From assembly GCF_004793545.1 (NCBI RefSeq), contig NZ_SRYA01000014.1, positions 1 to 64,000 of the forward strand: DNA of 64,000 nucleotides. The letters are read 5' to 3'. This DNA comes from Petralouisia muris. GTDB lineage: Bacteria; Bacillota; Clostridia; Lachnospirales; Lachnospiraceae. How positions within the stretch are numbered: position 1 is the first letter of the stretch; every line of letters begins with the position of its first letter. A program made the position numbers and the translations under genes. The notes under the pieces are model-generated. The model searched no databases. It saw nothing but the letters and a program-made list of their open reading frames with translations, and was not told where the DNA came from. Of the stretch, positions 10,101-18,597 are shown piece after piece.

Positions 10101-10273
10101 GCGGTTATGAGAGCATCGCAGAAGTGACCGGTAAAAGTGTATGTACCTATACGGATGACACTGCTTTGCCGGAAACGGTTTATTATTATAAAGTAGCGGC
10201 TATTGGAGATAACGGAGAATTCACCGGCAGTGGAGACGAGACAGATCCGGTGGATGCACAGGTTGATATCTGA
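7121..10273 (+). CDS. Secreted N-acetylmuramoyl-L-alanine amidase with Fn3-like repeats
   Basis: This 1050-residue secreted enzyme cleaves the amide bond between MurNAc and the stem peptide. A signal peptide covers about residues 5-33. An acidic spacer with three EEIT repeats follows at 50-100. The Amidase_3 domain is at about 273-485, with zinc ligands visible as H281 (DPGHD), E295 (YKEQ) and H359 (SFHLNA), and the catalytic E448 (IEHAF). From about 500 to the end come roughly six Fn3-like repeats of about 90 residues with the pattern W-x-x-V/A...Y-x-I-x-R-S...YYYK. Such repeats usually bind wall or host glycans or act as spacers. Two starts are possible (7121 or 7133), both with a ribosome binding site. 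The next gene carries the same repeat type, so the two form a pair of wall hydrolases. Confidence 0.9.
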   Translation: MECTMMKASKRIAAALLSVCMMVTSMGMQAQAYQGEEAAAKPVKVESGLISTEEITDDAGKLERNTEEITDNADKPEENTEEITEDTEESVNDTKELQENTEKPGVLNFIMQENDFIQTPGVQNVAVSLGEEGSVLETAKLWYRNRTTGQEFTAEAAKIAGNMARFSMEYQSEEQAGIYELTELTWAQNGQSYRVVLNETDMEVVYGVNQTVETEPDEVLLDQELLEEVEANVVTMDENGNSVSENTVSNILGQAEGDLGLSPNIKTRGAKNMIIVLDPGHDSTHSGASYHGYKEQDLVLKIAKYCKTELEKYGGITIYMTRETQSCPNGGAIVDSGTCNAKRVEFAAAKGADVYVSFHLNASASSSAKGVGVYYPNSNYRPAIGAEGKGLATAIYQKLAALGLSTWASGVLIRNSETNTQYPDGSLADYLAIIRRSKLAGFPAVLIEHAFLSNSGDVSQFLNSDAKLNKLGIADAQGIAAYYGLALKGEDGGVGNTKDAPEISSIQSRSSTQLRIIWNKVPEAVSYQIHRSASENGTYTKVGTTANAKYDDGTVTAGTSYYYKVCAVFEDGSESELSAVHVGKALTQPKITKVASVSSAQVDITWNQVADASKYELFRSDAKDGTYTKIATLKSGKTAYSDKNVKAQTTYYYKLRVRGGEKTGYSSYSAVYSGWAVKKTKILSVSSKTSTSLEIKWTKISKAYGYRIQRSTSKNGKYKTVATIKSGSATSYVDKKLTTGKKYYYKVQVINRVNKKNGYSGYCKAVSGSTITGATMAYARSKSSGSMEVAWNRDYKATGYRIKRSTSKNGAYQVVANISKNKTVKYTDKTVSAGKTYYYVVESVVKINGISNYSGNSKPVTARNLRKVTGVTMETGENGLIIDWRKVPGANSYQIMRSEEAGGPYKEIVKLSGSTLSYTDTTAVVGNRYYYKIRPIKNGKYTGYGSFTSALEKWVLESPDNLTVTSQAGQIKLSWEKVKKAVGYEIYRSTEEESGYESIAEVTGKSVCTYTDDTALPETVYYYKVAAIGDNGEFTGSGDETDPVDAQVDI

Positions 10274-10292
10274 AAAGGAAAGGAAGAATGAT

Positions 10293-13265
10293 ATGAGAAC
10301 AGGAAAAGGCAGAAAAATTGCCGCAGTGCTGTTGATGGCTGCCATACTTTCCGCTGATATCTGCAAAGCAGCCAGTCCGGTATATGGGGCGCAGCAGGAA
10401 ATCCAGACGGAGACGGCCGGGCAGGAGCTTGGCAATGCAGAAGAAGAGAGTGCACAGACTTCGGAAGATAAAAGTGAGAATCTGTCAAAGGTGACAGAAC
10501 AGCCGGAATCAGATAATTCTTCCGGCACACAGGAAGCGGCAGAAACAGGAAATCCTTCTGGTATACAGGAGGGAACGGAACCGGAGCATCCATCAGAGGC
10601 TCCGGGAGAGAATGAACCGGAGAATCCGTCAGGTACGCCAGAACCGGAGAATCCGTCAGAGGCGCCAGAACAGGAGAATCCGTCAGGTACCCCGCAGGAG
10701 CCAGAACCAGAGGATCTTGCAGAAGAGCCAGAACAGGAAGATTCTGAGAATATAGCGCAGAAAGATACGGCAGATGGCGTAAAAAAGGAACAAGAACTCC
10801 GGTCGGAAACGGATACGCTGTCAGAACCTGGGGATGCAGCAGAGAATCTGGAGGAAGAAGCCAGAACTCAGGCAGAACAGGCATTTGCAAAATTTTTAGA
10901 AGAATATGAGATGTATGGAACCCTCACTAATGATATTGCATTTCCAATTTATCAGGAACCGTCCCCGGAATCAGCGGTGGTTCAGGAGCTTACCAGCGGC
11001 TGGCAGGTAAAGCTGACGGGTGTGAAGCTTCAGGACGACGGAGTATGGTATCAGATTGCTTTTGCTGTCAATGATAAAGAATACATCGGTTACATACAGA
11101 GTGAATATGTGGTAACCCAGGACGCCAGGCTGGCGGAATGGGAAGAGCAGTATCTGGGAGGAGGAATGGCGGCCCGGACGTTCACAAGGGGAAGTGCAAA
11201 GGGAAGCACCCAGTTATCCGCTTTTCCCGCAAGTTATCAGAGTGCCATTCAGAAATTAATTCAGGCTCATCCCAATTGGACTTTTGTGCCCATGAACACA
11301 GGCTTGGAATGGGCAGAGGTATTGAAAAATGAAATGGAAGACAGCCGGAATCTGGTGGAAACCTATCAGCCGGACACCTGGAAGTCGACGGAACCCAAGG
11401 ATTACAACATGAGCACTGGTCAATGGGTGATTAAAAACGGAACCAATTGGGTGCAGGCGTCGGAAGCCATTGTAAAACATTATTTAGATCCCAGGAATTT
11501 CCTGACAGAAGAGTCGGCGTTTCAGTTTGAGCAGCTGACTTACAGCAGTTACCATACCGAATCCGGCGTAGAGAAGATTTTAAGCGGAACCTTCATGAGC
11601 AACAAGAAGCTGGAGGATGGTTCCGGCGGCGGAATTACCTATGCCCAGGCGTTTATACAGATTGGCAAGGAACTGAAGGTAAGCCCTTATTTCCTTGCCA
11701 GCCGTGTGCGTCAGGAGCAGGGGGTGAAGGGGAATTCTTCTCTGATTTCCGGTACCTATCCCGGATATCAGGGATACTATAATTATTTTAACATGGGCGC
11801 AACCGGAATCGGCGATGAGGTAATCAGAAGCGGCTTGACAGAAGCCAAAACCGCTGGATGGAATACCCGCTATAAAGCCCTGCAGGGCGGCGCTGAGAAG
11901 GTGTCCTCCAAGTACATTACCAGAGGACAGGATACCTTTTATCTGCAGAAATTTGACGTGGATGCTTCCTATGACGGCCTGTACTGGCATCAGTATATGC
12001 AGAATCTTCTGGCGGCAGACAGTGAGGGAAGAAGCGTCCGAAAAGGCTATGCGGACATGGGAGCGTTAGACAATAAGTTTGTGTTTAAGGTTCCGGTGTA
12101 CAATAATATGCCTTCGTCTCCCTGCCCCAAGCCGGAAGAAAACCTGAGCCAGCCTGTCCTGAAAGCAGAGAAGAGCGGATATGGCCTTGTAAAGCTGTCC
12201 TGGAATGAGGTTGCAGCGGCCCAGGGATATCAGATTTACCGTGCAGAGGGAAGCGGCAGCTATAAGAAAATAAAGACCATCAGTACGGCAGGAACCCGTT
12301 CCTATGAGGACAGTGGGGTGACTCCAGGGAAAGTGTATAATTACAAAGTACGGGCCTACCTGAAATTCAGCGATGGGAACAAGTACTCCGCTTATTCGGA
12401 GGTAAAGAACATTGATCTTACTATTCCGGCCACTACCTGGAGTAAATTTAAGATTAAGAATTACAGAACCATTGAGATGTCCTGGAAGAAGAAATCTGTA
12501 GACGGCTACAAGATTTACCGGAAAACAGGCAGCGGCAAGTATACCTGTATCCAGACCATCACAGGCACCAGTTTCCAGAATACAACGGTAAAGCCGGGAA
12601 ATACCTACAGCTACCGGGTACGCGGGTATGTCTCTGTAAACGGAAAGCTTTATTATTCTGCCTATACTTCCGTGAAACAGGCAGCGCTTAAAATGGCAAA
12701 ACCTCAATTGAAAAAGGTAAGCGTTTCAGGAGGGAAAAAAATAAAAGTAACCTGGAATCGGGATTCCAAGGCAGACGGCTATTACATTTACCGGGCTACA
12801 TCCAAAAATGGAAAGTATAAGAAAGTAAAGACCATTACAAAAAATAAAACGGTAAGCTGGTCGGACAGCAGCATTCGTACAGGAAAGACTTACTACTACA
12901 AGATTCGTTCTTATGTAAAAACTGCTTCCGGAACGAAATCTTCCAGTTATTCCAAGGTTATGAATGTGAAAACTGCCTTGAGTACGCCGGCGGTCACTTC
13001 GATTAAGGTTACGAAAAATGGAACAGTGAAGCTGAAATGGAGCAAGGACGCCAATGCAGCCGGCTATAAGATTTACCGTGCATCCTCCAAAAACGGCAAA
13101 TACAAAGAAGTGAAACAAATCACGAAAAACGCCACGGTTACCTGGACGGATAAAACTACGAAATCAGGGAAAAGCTATTACTATAAAATCAGGGCCTATT
13201 CACTGAATCAAAATAAAGTGAAATATTCCACGTACTCTGCGAAAAAAGGCATTCGGGTAAATTAA
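10293..13265 (+). CDS. Secreted glucosaminidase with SH3-like and Fn3-like domains
   Basis: This 990-residue wall hydrolase starts at the ATG at 10293, behind GGAAAGGA, because a signal peptide (basic MRTGKGRK, then a hydrophobic stretch) begins there. The longer open frame upstream only overlaps the previous gene. After the signal peptide come about 150 residues rich in Pro, Glu and Ser with repeats such as PENPSGTP, then an SH3-like domain. A glucosaminidase domain follows, with the segments ASRVRQEQGVKG and YYNYFNMGA, which contain the probable acidic catalytic residue. The C-terminal third holds about four Fn3-like repeats matching those in the preceding amidase. It lies 19 bases after that gene and is probably co-transcribed. 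The enzyme would cut the glycan backbone while the amidase cuts the peptide link. Confidence 0.88.
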   Translation: MRTGKGRKIAAVLLMAAILSADICKAASPVYGAQQEIQTETAGQELGNAEEESAQTSEDKSENLSKVTEQPESDNSSGTQEAAETGNPSGIQEGTEPEHPSEAPGENEPENPSGTPEPENPSEAPEQENPSGTPQEPEPEDLAEEPEQEDSENIAQKDTADGVKKEQELRSETDTLSEPGDAAENLEEEARTQAEQAFAKFLEEYEMYGTLTNDIAFPIYQEPSPESAVVQELTSGWQVKLTGVKLQDDGVWYQIAFAVNDKEYIGYIQSEYVVTQDARLAEWEEQYLGGGMAARTFTRGSAKGSTQLSAFPASYQSAIQKLIQAHPNWTFVPMNTGLEWAEVLKNEMEDSRNLVETYQPDTWKSTEPKDYNMSTGQWVIKNGTNWVQASEAIVKHYLDPRNFLTEESAFQFEQLTYSSYHTESGVEKILSGTFMSNKKLEDGSGGGITYAQAFIQIGKELKVSPYFLASRVRQEQGVKGNSSLISGTYPGYQGYYNYFNMGATGIGDEVIRSGLTEAKTAGWNTRYKALQGGAEKVSSKYITRGQDTFYLQKFDVDASYDGLYWHQYMQNLLAADSEGRSVRKGYADMGALDNKFVFKVPVYNNMPSSPCPKPEENLSQPVLKAEKSGYGLVKLSWNEVAAAQGYQIYRAEGSGSYKKIKTISTAGTRSYEDSGVTPGKVYNYKVRAYLKFSDGNKYSAYSEVKNIDLTIPATTWSKFKIKNYRTIEMSWKKKSVDGYKIYRKTGSGKYTCIQTITGTSFQNTTVKPGNTYSYRVRGYVSVNGKLYYSAYTSVKQAALKMAKPQLKKVSVSGGKKIKVTWNRDSKADGYYIYRATSKNGKYKKVKTITKNKTVSWSDSSIRTGKTYYYKIRSYVKTASGTKSSSYSKVMNVKTALSTPAVTSIKVTKNGTVKLKWSKDANAAGYKIYRASSKNGKYKEVKQITKNATVTWTDKTTKSGKSYYYKIRAYSLNQNKVKYSTYSAKKGIRVN

Positions 13266-13275
13266 GGGGAAAAAG

Positions 13276-15120
13276 ATGAAGATTACACCCTATCGAATCA
13301 AAAAAGGGATCAAATACTTTAAGCATTATGGGGCAAAGGCATTCTTTAACCGTCTCCGTGACAAACTGGAGCCGGATCAGGTGCCTTACGGTCCCTGGTT
13401 TGAGAAATACAGAGCAAGCGAAGAAGAACTGGCCCGTCAGAGAAGGCAGAGCAGGAAACTGCCCTGCCGTCCTTTGATCAGCGTGGTGGTTCCCTGCTAC
13501 CGAACGCCGGAAAAATATCTGGTGGAAATGATGGATTCTGTTCGGAACCAGTCTTATGAGAACTGGCAGCTGTGTCTGATGGACGCAACACCCTCTTGTG
13601 AGGTGGAAGAAATTGTTCAAAAGTTTTGTGAATCCCATCAGGAAAAAAGAATTTATTATCAGCGCCTGAAGGAAAATCTTGGAATTTCGGAGAATACCAA
13701 CGCAGGCCTTAAGGCAGCCCGGGGAGAGTGGATCGGATTTTTGGATCACGATGATTTGCTGGCCCCGGAAGCTTTTTATGAAATTACAGCGTTGATTAAT
13801 CGGGAACCGGAAGTAGAAGTGATTTATTCGGATGAAGATCAGGTGGAGGAAACCAGACAGGGCCTGAAGCACAAAAAACCACACTTTAAACCGGACTTCA
13901 GTCCGGATTTACTGTGCTCCAATAATTATATTACCCATTTCCTCTGTGTGAAAAACACTGTGCTGAAGAAAACAGGAGGCTTCCGGAAAGAATTTGACGG
14001 GGCCCAGGATTATGATTTTATTCTGCGCTGCACAGAGCTTGCCAAAAAAACGGGGCATGTGCCCCGGGTGCTCTACCACTGGCGGGTGCACAGCAATTCC
14101 ACTGCAGATAATCCTTTGAGTAAAACTTATGCGTATGAGGCGGGACAGCGGGCTCTGCAGGAGCATCTGGCAAGAACAGGGAGAAAAGGAGAGGTGATGC
14201 AGCTTCCCCATTTTGGCTTCTACCGGGTGAAATATGCTGTGGAAGGAACTCCCCTGGTATCTATCCTGATTCCGAATAAGGATCAGGCAGCGGTGTTACG
14301 GCGCTGCATAGATTCCATACAGAAATCTTCTTATCAGAACTATGAGATTATAATTATCGAGAATAACAGTACAGAGCCGGAAATCTTTGCCTATTATCAG
14401 GAGCTGCTGGGAGAACAGCCCTTCAGTCAGGATAGCTGCAGAGAGGGGAAGCTGCCGGGAGGTCAGAGAGTCCGCATCGTTGTCTGGGACAGCGGCTTTA
14501 ACTATTCCGCCATCAATAATTTTGGGGCGTCTTATGCCGATGGCAGCTATTTGATTCTTCTCAACAATGATATTGAAATTATCACGGAAAGCTGGATAGA
14601 GGAACTGCTGGGCAATTGCCAGAGGCCAGGAGTGGGAATTACAGGAGCTCGCCTGTATTATCCGGATAATACCATACAGCATGCCGGAATCGTGGTGGGA
14701 ATTGACGGGATTGCGGCCAATATGTTTCCGGGACTGCCCCGGGGCCGGGAGGGGTATTACCACAAGGCGGCCATACAGCTCAATTACAGTGCAGTGACGG
14801 CAGCCTGTCTGATGGTTTCCAGAGAGGTGTTTGAAGAACTTCATGGATTAGAAGAAGAACTGACGGTGGCGTTTAATGACCTGGATTTTTGTCTCAGGGC
14901 GGGGAAAGCCGGCTATCTGGTGGTATATGATCCCTTTGCGGAGGCTTATCATTACGAGTCAAAAACCCGGGGAGCTGAAGATACCGAAGAAAAATTACGG
15001 AGATTTGGAGATGAAATAGAATTTATCCGTATCCGCTGGATTGATCTTCTCAAGCAGGGCGATCCTTACTATAATCCTAATTTTTCACTGAAAAAGTGTA
15101 ATTATGCATTAAAACCGTGA
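13276..15120 (+). CDS. Tandem-domain GT2 glycosyltransferase, rhamnosyltransferase-like
   Basis: This 614-residue cytoplasmic protein has two family-2 glycosyltransferase domains. The first begins at about residue 68 (ISVVVPCYRT) and has the metal-binding LDHDD at 156-160. The second begins at about 327 (VSILIPNKD) and has LLNNDIE at 428-434 plus a late segment FNDLDFCLRAGK. Two-domain enzymes of this layout build repeating surface polysaccharides, often adding rhamnose or similar sugars. A ribosome binding site (AAGGGG) precedes the ATG, only ten bases after the glucosaminidase gene, and a terminator follows. The donor and acceptor cannot be told from sequence. Confidence 0.85.
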   Translation: MKITPYRIKKGIKYFKHYGAKAFFNRLRDKLEPDQVPYGPWFEKYRASEEELARQRRQSRKLPCRPLISVVVPCYRTPEKYLVEMMDSVRNQSYENWQLCLMDATPSCEVEEIVQKFCESHQEKRIYYQRLKENLGISENTNAGLKAARGEWIGFLDHDDLLAPEAFYEITALINREPEVEVIYSDEDQVEETRQGLKHKKPHFKPDFSPDLLCSNNYITHFLCVKNTVLKKTGGFRKEFDGAQDYDFILRCTELAKKTGHVPRVLYHWRVHSNSTADNPLSKTYAYEAGQRALQEHLARTGRKGEVMQLPHFGFYRVKYAVEGTPLVSILIPNKDQAAVLRRCIDSIQKSSYQNYEIIIIENNSTEPEIFAYYQELLGEQPFSQDSCREGKLPGGQRVRIVVWDSGFNYSAINNFGASYADGSYLILLNNDIEIITESWIEELLGNCQRPGVGITGARLYYPDNTIQHAGIVVGIDGIAANMFPGLPRGREGYYHKAAIQLNYSAVTAACLMVSREVFEELHGLEEELTVAFNDLDFCLRAGKAGYLVVYDPFAEAYHYESKTRGAEDTEEKLRRFGDEIEFIRIRWIDLLKQGDPYYNPNFSLKKCNYALKP

Positions 15121-15152
15121 AAAGGGTCAGTTCATTAGAACTTGCCCTTTTT
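15120..15152 (+). terminator. Rho-independent terminator after the GT2 gene
   Basis: AAAAGGGTCAGTTC pairs with GAACTTGCCCTTTTT around a four-base loop with one mismatch, ending in a T run. The next promoter's -35 box lies inside the right arm. Confidence 0.7.
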
Positions 15153-15170
15153 CCGATTCAATGCTACAAT
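15142..15170 (+). promoter_or_regulatory. Promoter for the small zinc-ribbon gene
   Basis: TTGCCC and TACAAT are spaced by 17 bases with TGC just before the -10 box. The -35 box overlaps the terminator stem of the preceding gene. Confidence 0.5.
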
Positions 15171-15228
15171 AGAATGAATTGAGATTTGGAAGCTAAGAAA
15201 ATACAGAGTTGAATGTGAGAAGAGACAT

Positions 15229-15441
15229 ATGATGAAAGTATTTATCTGCCCGGAATGCGGGGGTATCACAACAGTATCCAGAAGGAAAGAAATTAATTGC
15301 CATAAATGCGGAGGGATCAAAATGATTCCTTCTAAGCTTACTTTTGCACAGTATAGTGAAATGGATGAGCAGCAGAGGAAGGATTACTCGGACAGCTGGC
15401 TGTACATACGGAATAAAATGAATAATCAGGACAGCAAATAA
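15229..15441 (+). CDS. Small zinc-ribbon protein
   Basis: This 70-residue protein has two CxxC pairs near its N-terminus, CPEC at residues 8-11 and CHKC at 24-27, which together form a likely zinc ribbon. The C-terminal half is hydrophilic and probably helical. Two consecutive ATG codons (15229 and 15232) could serve as the start. It has its own promoter and sits between a glycosyltransferase and a sugar transferase. I do not recognise a function; small proteins of this type can bind nucleic acid or act as metal-bound adaptors. Confidence 0.6.
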   Translation: MMKVFICPECGGITTVSRRKEINCHKCGGIKMIPSKLTFAQYSEMDEQQRKDYSDSWLYIRNKMNNQDSK

Positions 15442-15467
15442 TTAAGAAAATTTTAATAGAATATCAA

Positions 15468-15497
15468 TTGTTTTCCTGTTGAAGAATTGTGTATGAT
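15468..15497 (+). promoter_or_regulatory. Promoter for the sugar transferase operon
   Basis: TTGTTT and TATGAT are separated by 18 bases, 37 bases upstream of the ATG at 15534. Confidence 0.4.
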
Positions 15498-15533
15498 AGT
15501 TCCGTAAACTTTGGAGAATGAGGACGAAAGATT

Positions 15534-16949
15534 ATGTATAAAAGACAGAAAAAGAGCTGGGTGAAGCATCTGGACTTTCTGATATTGGATATTATCTGCC
15601 TGGAGATTGCTTTTTACAGTTCCTGCCTGATCCGTCTGGGAAATATAAGAAGGCTGCCCGTTCTGCTGGATTATTATAATCGGCTGGCGGTTGTTCTGCT
15701 GCTTGTGGATATTTGCGTTGTGTTCTTTTTTGAAGCGTATACCGGAATCCTGCGGAGGAATAGGGTGCAGGAATTAAAGGCAGTTCTGATGCATTGCTGT
15801 ATTGTATTTGCAGCAGTTACCGTCTATGTATGGGCTACGAAGCAGTCAGAGATTTATTCCAGGCAGGTTATTTTTGTGTTCTGGGGAATTGCAGTGGTGA
15901 TTGAATACTTTTCCAGATGCCTTTGGAAAATTTATATCCGCCAGCGCATGATAAAAGGAAAGAAATTCTCCCAGCTGCTTGTGGTGACAGAGGAATGTTA
16001 TGCGGAGGAATGTGTGTCAGATTTTCAGCATGACCGGTACAAGGAGTTTGAAGTTATCGGCGTGGTGATTGTAGATAAAAACCGGATTGGAGATGAAATC
16101 TGCGGGGTTCCCGTGGTGGCGTGCGCCGACAGCTTTCTGGAATATGTGCGCATTAATGTAGTGGATGAAATCTTTATCAACGGCAATACAAGGGAGAGCA
16201 GTGAGGCTTTAGCCAATGAGCTGTTGGAATTGGGGCTGACTGTTCATTTTAATCTGGTTCGGGAGTCCAGACTGATGCCTAATAAATTGGTGGAACGGTG
16301 CGGAAAATATATGGTGCTGACTACAAGCATGAAGATTGCAACCACCAGACAGGTATTTATCAAACGCGGAATGGATATTCTGGGAAGCCTGGTGGGACTG
16401 CTTCTGACAGGCATTGCCTTTCTGGTCTTTGCGCCGGTTATTAAGTATCAGTCCCCGGGGCCTATCTTCTATGAGCAGACCAGAATCGGGAAAAATGGCA
16501 GAAGATTCAAGTTCTATAAATTCCGCACAATGATTGTAGGGGCGGATCGGATGAAAGAAGAACTGATGGATCAGAATGAAATGGATGGACTGATGTTTAA
16601 AATGGAAGACGATCCCAGGATTTTCGGAATTGGAAAATTCATGCGGAAATATTCCATTGATGAGCTTCCCCAGTTCTGGAATGTGCTGAAAGGGGATATG
16701 AGCCTGGTTGGGACAAGACCTCCCACAGAGGAAGAATTTGTACAGTACGAACTGCATCATAAGGCAAGGCTGGGCATCCGGCCGGGGCTGACGGGAATGT
16801 GGCAAGTCAGCGGAAGAAGCGATATTAAGAATTTTGAGGAGATTGTGGCACTGGACACTCAATATATTTCCAACTGGTCACTGGGAATGGATATTCGGAT
16901 TTTATTCCGGACCATAGGCGTAGTGCTGACAGGTAAGGGGTCGTCATGA
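15534..16949 (+). CDS. Polyprenyl-phosphate sugar phosphotransferase (initiating enzyme)
   Basis: This 471-residue membrane enzyme starts polysaccharide synthesis by moving a sugar-1-phosphate from a nucleotide sugar onto undecaprenyl phosphate. The N-terminal third has about four to five membrane spans. A Rossmann-like middle region follows at about 140-250. The bacterial sugar transferase domain covers about 275-471, with KRGMDI, a hydrophobic hairpin, QTRIGKNGRRF, KFRTM, the acidic SIDELPQFWNV and GTRPP. The order and motifs match the WbaP/CpsE type. Its stop overlaps the next glycosyltransferase by four bases (ATGA), so the two are translationally coupled. The sugar used cannot be predicted. 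Confidence 0.92.
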   Translation: MYKRQKKSWVKHLDFLILDIICLEIAFYSSCLIRLGNIRRLPVLLDYYNRLAVVLLLVDICVVFFFEAYTGILRRNRVQELKAVLMHCCIVFAAVTVYVWATKQSEIYSRQVIFVFWGIAVVIEYFSRCLWKIYIRQRMIKGKKFSQLLVVTEECYAEECVSDFQHDRYKEFEVIGVVIVDKNRIGDEICGVPVVACADSFLEYVRINVVDEIFINGNTRESSEALANELLELGLTVHFNLVRESRLMPNKLVERCGKYMVLTTSMKIATTRQVFIKRGMDILGSLVGLLLTGIAFLVFAPVIKYQSPGPIFYEQTRIGKNGRRFKFYKFRTMIVGADRMKEELMDQNEMDGLMFKMEDDPRIFGIGKFMRKYSIDELPQFWNVLKGDMSLVGTRPPTEEEFVQYELHHKARLGIRPGLTGMWQVSGRSDIKNFEEIVALDTQYISNWSLGMDIRILFRTIGVVLTGKGSS

Positions 16950-17710
16950 CAGATATTTCAATTACGATAGTAGCATATAATAACGAAGAAGATGTGAGAA
17001 ATGCGGTATGTTCCATTCTGGAATGTACCGCTGTCACTATTTCCAGAAAAATATATATTGTAGACAACAGCACCCAGGAAAATTCACTGAAAGAGCTGGA
17101 AGAAGAATACCCGGAGGTGATATATCTGAATCCGGGGAAAAACTTAGGATTTGGGGCGGGCCATAATTATGTCCTTTCCAGACTGGATTCCAACTACCAT
17201 GCCATTGTAAATCCGGATATTATTCTGACAGAAGACAGCCTGTCAATTCTCATGGATTTTATGGAAAAGAAAGGGTGCGGGATGGCAGTTCCCAGAATGA
17301 CAGATGCAAAGGGAGAGCTTCAGGCAGCTTATCGGCGGGAACTAACTGTTTTTGATATGGGAATCCGCATGTTTCTGTCTTCTCATTTTAAGAAACGTCA
17401 GGCTTATCATACCATGCAGGATATGGATTATGGAAAACCTTTTCCTGTGCCCTTTGCCCAGGGAAGCTTTCTTGTGATCCGGAGGGAATTATTTCAGAAA
17501 ATGGGCGGATTTGATGAGCGGTATTTTATGTATATGGAGGATGCGGATTTATGCAGGCAGGTGAATGGATGCAGCAGTCTTTGGTATTGTCCCGATACTA
17601 CGGTGATTCATAAATGGGAACGCGCTTCCCATAAAGATAAAAAACTGATGAAAATTCACATGGTTTCGATGGTGCGGTATTTTCAGAAATGGGGGTGGAA
17701 ATTGTGGTAG
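16946..17710 (+). CDS. GT2 family glycosyltransferase
   Basis: This 254-residue enzyme starts with ISITIVAYNNEED-like strand and turn residues and carries NPDI near residue 90, a variant of the DxD metal site typical of WbbL-like rhamnosyltransferases. A later MYMEDADLCRQV motif (about 195-206) is also typical. It is coupled to the initiating sugar transferase by an ATGA overlap and overlaps the next glycosyltransferase by 22 bases. It probably adds the second sugar or a branch to the lipid-linked repeat unit. Confidence 0.85.
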   Translation: MTDISITIVAYNNEEDVRNAVCSILECTAVTISRKIYIVDNSTQENSLKELEEEYPEVIYLNPGKNLGFGAGHNYVLSRLDSNYHAIVNPDIILTEDSLSILMDFMEKKGCGMAVPRMTDAKGELQAAYRRELTVFDMGIRMFLSSHFKKRQAYHTMQDMDYGKPFPVPFAQGSFLVIRRELFQKMGGFDERYFMYMEDADLCRQVNGCSSLWYCPDTTVIHKWERASHKDKKLMKIHMVSMVRYFQKWGWKLW

Positions 17711-18495
17711 GAAAAGCGCCCGAAGGGAAGATACGCCTTTCAGTTGCCATGGTGACTTATAACGGAGAAAGATATCTTACAGAGCAGATAGAATCTATCC
17801 TGGATCAGCTGGGCAGCCGGGATGAATTGGTGATTTCCGATGATGGTTCGAAAGACCATACCCTTGAGCTCATCCGGAAATATCAAGAAAAAGATCAGAG
17901 AATTCGCCTGTTCCAGGGACCGGGCCGGGGAATCAAAAAAAATGTGGAGCACGCCCTTTGCCAGACAAGAGGGCGCTATATCTTTCTGGCGGATCAGGAT
18001 GATATCTGGATGCCCCAAAAGACAGAAAAGGTACTGGAGGCATTTGAAAAGCAGAATGCTACGGTGGTAATTCACGACGCCCAGGTGTTTGAAGGAATAG
18101 ATCCGGAAAATATCGTGATGGAATCTTTTTTTCAGTTCCGAAATTCCGGGGCAGGCGTTTGGAAAAATTTGGTAAAAAATAGTTATATAGGATGCTGTAT
18201 GGCTTTTCGCCAGGAATTGAAAGAGATCATTCTCCCCATTCCCAACCAAATTGAGATGCATGATCAGTGGATTGGAATTTTAGGAGATTATGCGGCTGGA
18301 AAATCCTGTTTTTTGTCAAAACCGCTGTTACTATACCGTCGGCATGGAGATAATAATTCCAGTATGAAACATTATGGAATTGGTAAAATGTTACGAAACC
18401 GTCTCCGTTTTTTCTGTTGTTTTTTTATAAGAATTGTACAAATTCGACAGAAAAGGCATGGGTTTTTGGGAAATTTCAAGAAAAATAACGGTTGA
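17689..18495 (+). CDS. GT2 family glycosyltransferase
   Basis: This 268-residue protein has the GT-A landmarks VAMVTYNGERYL near residue 19, SDDGSKDHT near 49 and LADQDDIWMP near 102, the last holding the metal-binding acidic residues. It resembles enzymes that add rhamnose or related deoxysugars to surface polymers. It overlaps the preceding gene. The ATG at 17689 lacks a good ribosome binding site, and the GTG at 17704, preceded by GGTGG, is a reasonable alternative. The C-terminal 40 residues are basic and hydrophobic and may touch the membrane. Confidence 0.83.
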   Translation: MGVEIVVGKAPEGKIRLSVAMVTYNGERYLTEQIESILDQLGSRDELVISDDGSKDHTLELIRKYQEKDQRIRLFQGPGRGIKKNVEHALCQTRGRYIFLADQDDIWMPQKTEKVLEAFEKQNATVVIHDAQVFEGIDPENIVMESFFQFRNSGAGVWKNLVKNSYIGCCMAFRQELKEIILPIPNQIEMHDQWIGILGDYAAGKSCFLSKPLLLYRRHGDNNSSMKHYGIGKMLRNRLRFFCCFFIRIVQIRQKRHGFLGNFKKNNG

Positions 18496-18520
18496 TAAAT
18501 GGCTTGAAATATTATAAGAT
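18492..18520 (+). promoter_or_regulatory. Promoter for the second LCP gene
   Basis: TTGATA and TAAGAT are spaced by 17 bases. The -35 box overlaps the stop codon of the preceding glycosyltransferase, and the start of the LCP gene is about 80 bases further on. Confidence 0.5.
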
Positions 18521-18597
18521 AAGTCATATGTATAAAACTGGCATAAAATGCAGGGCGGATGAAGGATTGAAAAATCAAAAACAGATAGGGTGAAGGT

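Noticed and set aside
8640-10260. Repeated segments as a mobile or CRISPR repeat
   Set aside because: They are protein-level Fn3-like repeats of about 90 codons that diverge at DNA level.
9713-10528. A 271-residue minus-strand frame under the amidase/glucosaminidase junction
   Set aside because: It is antisense to two well-supported genes with clear signal peptides and domains.
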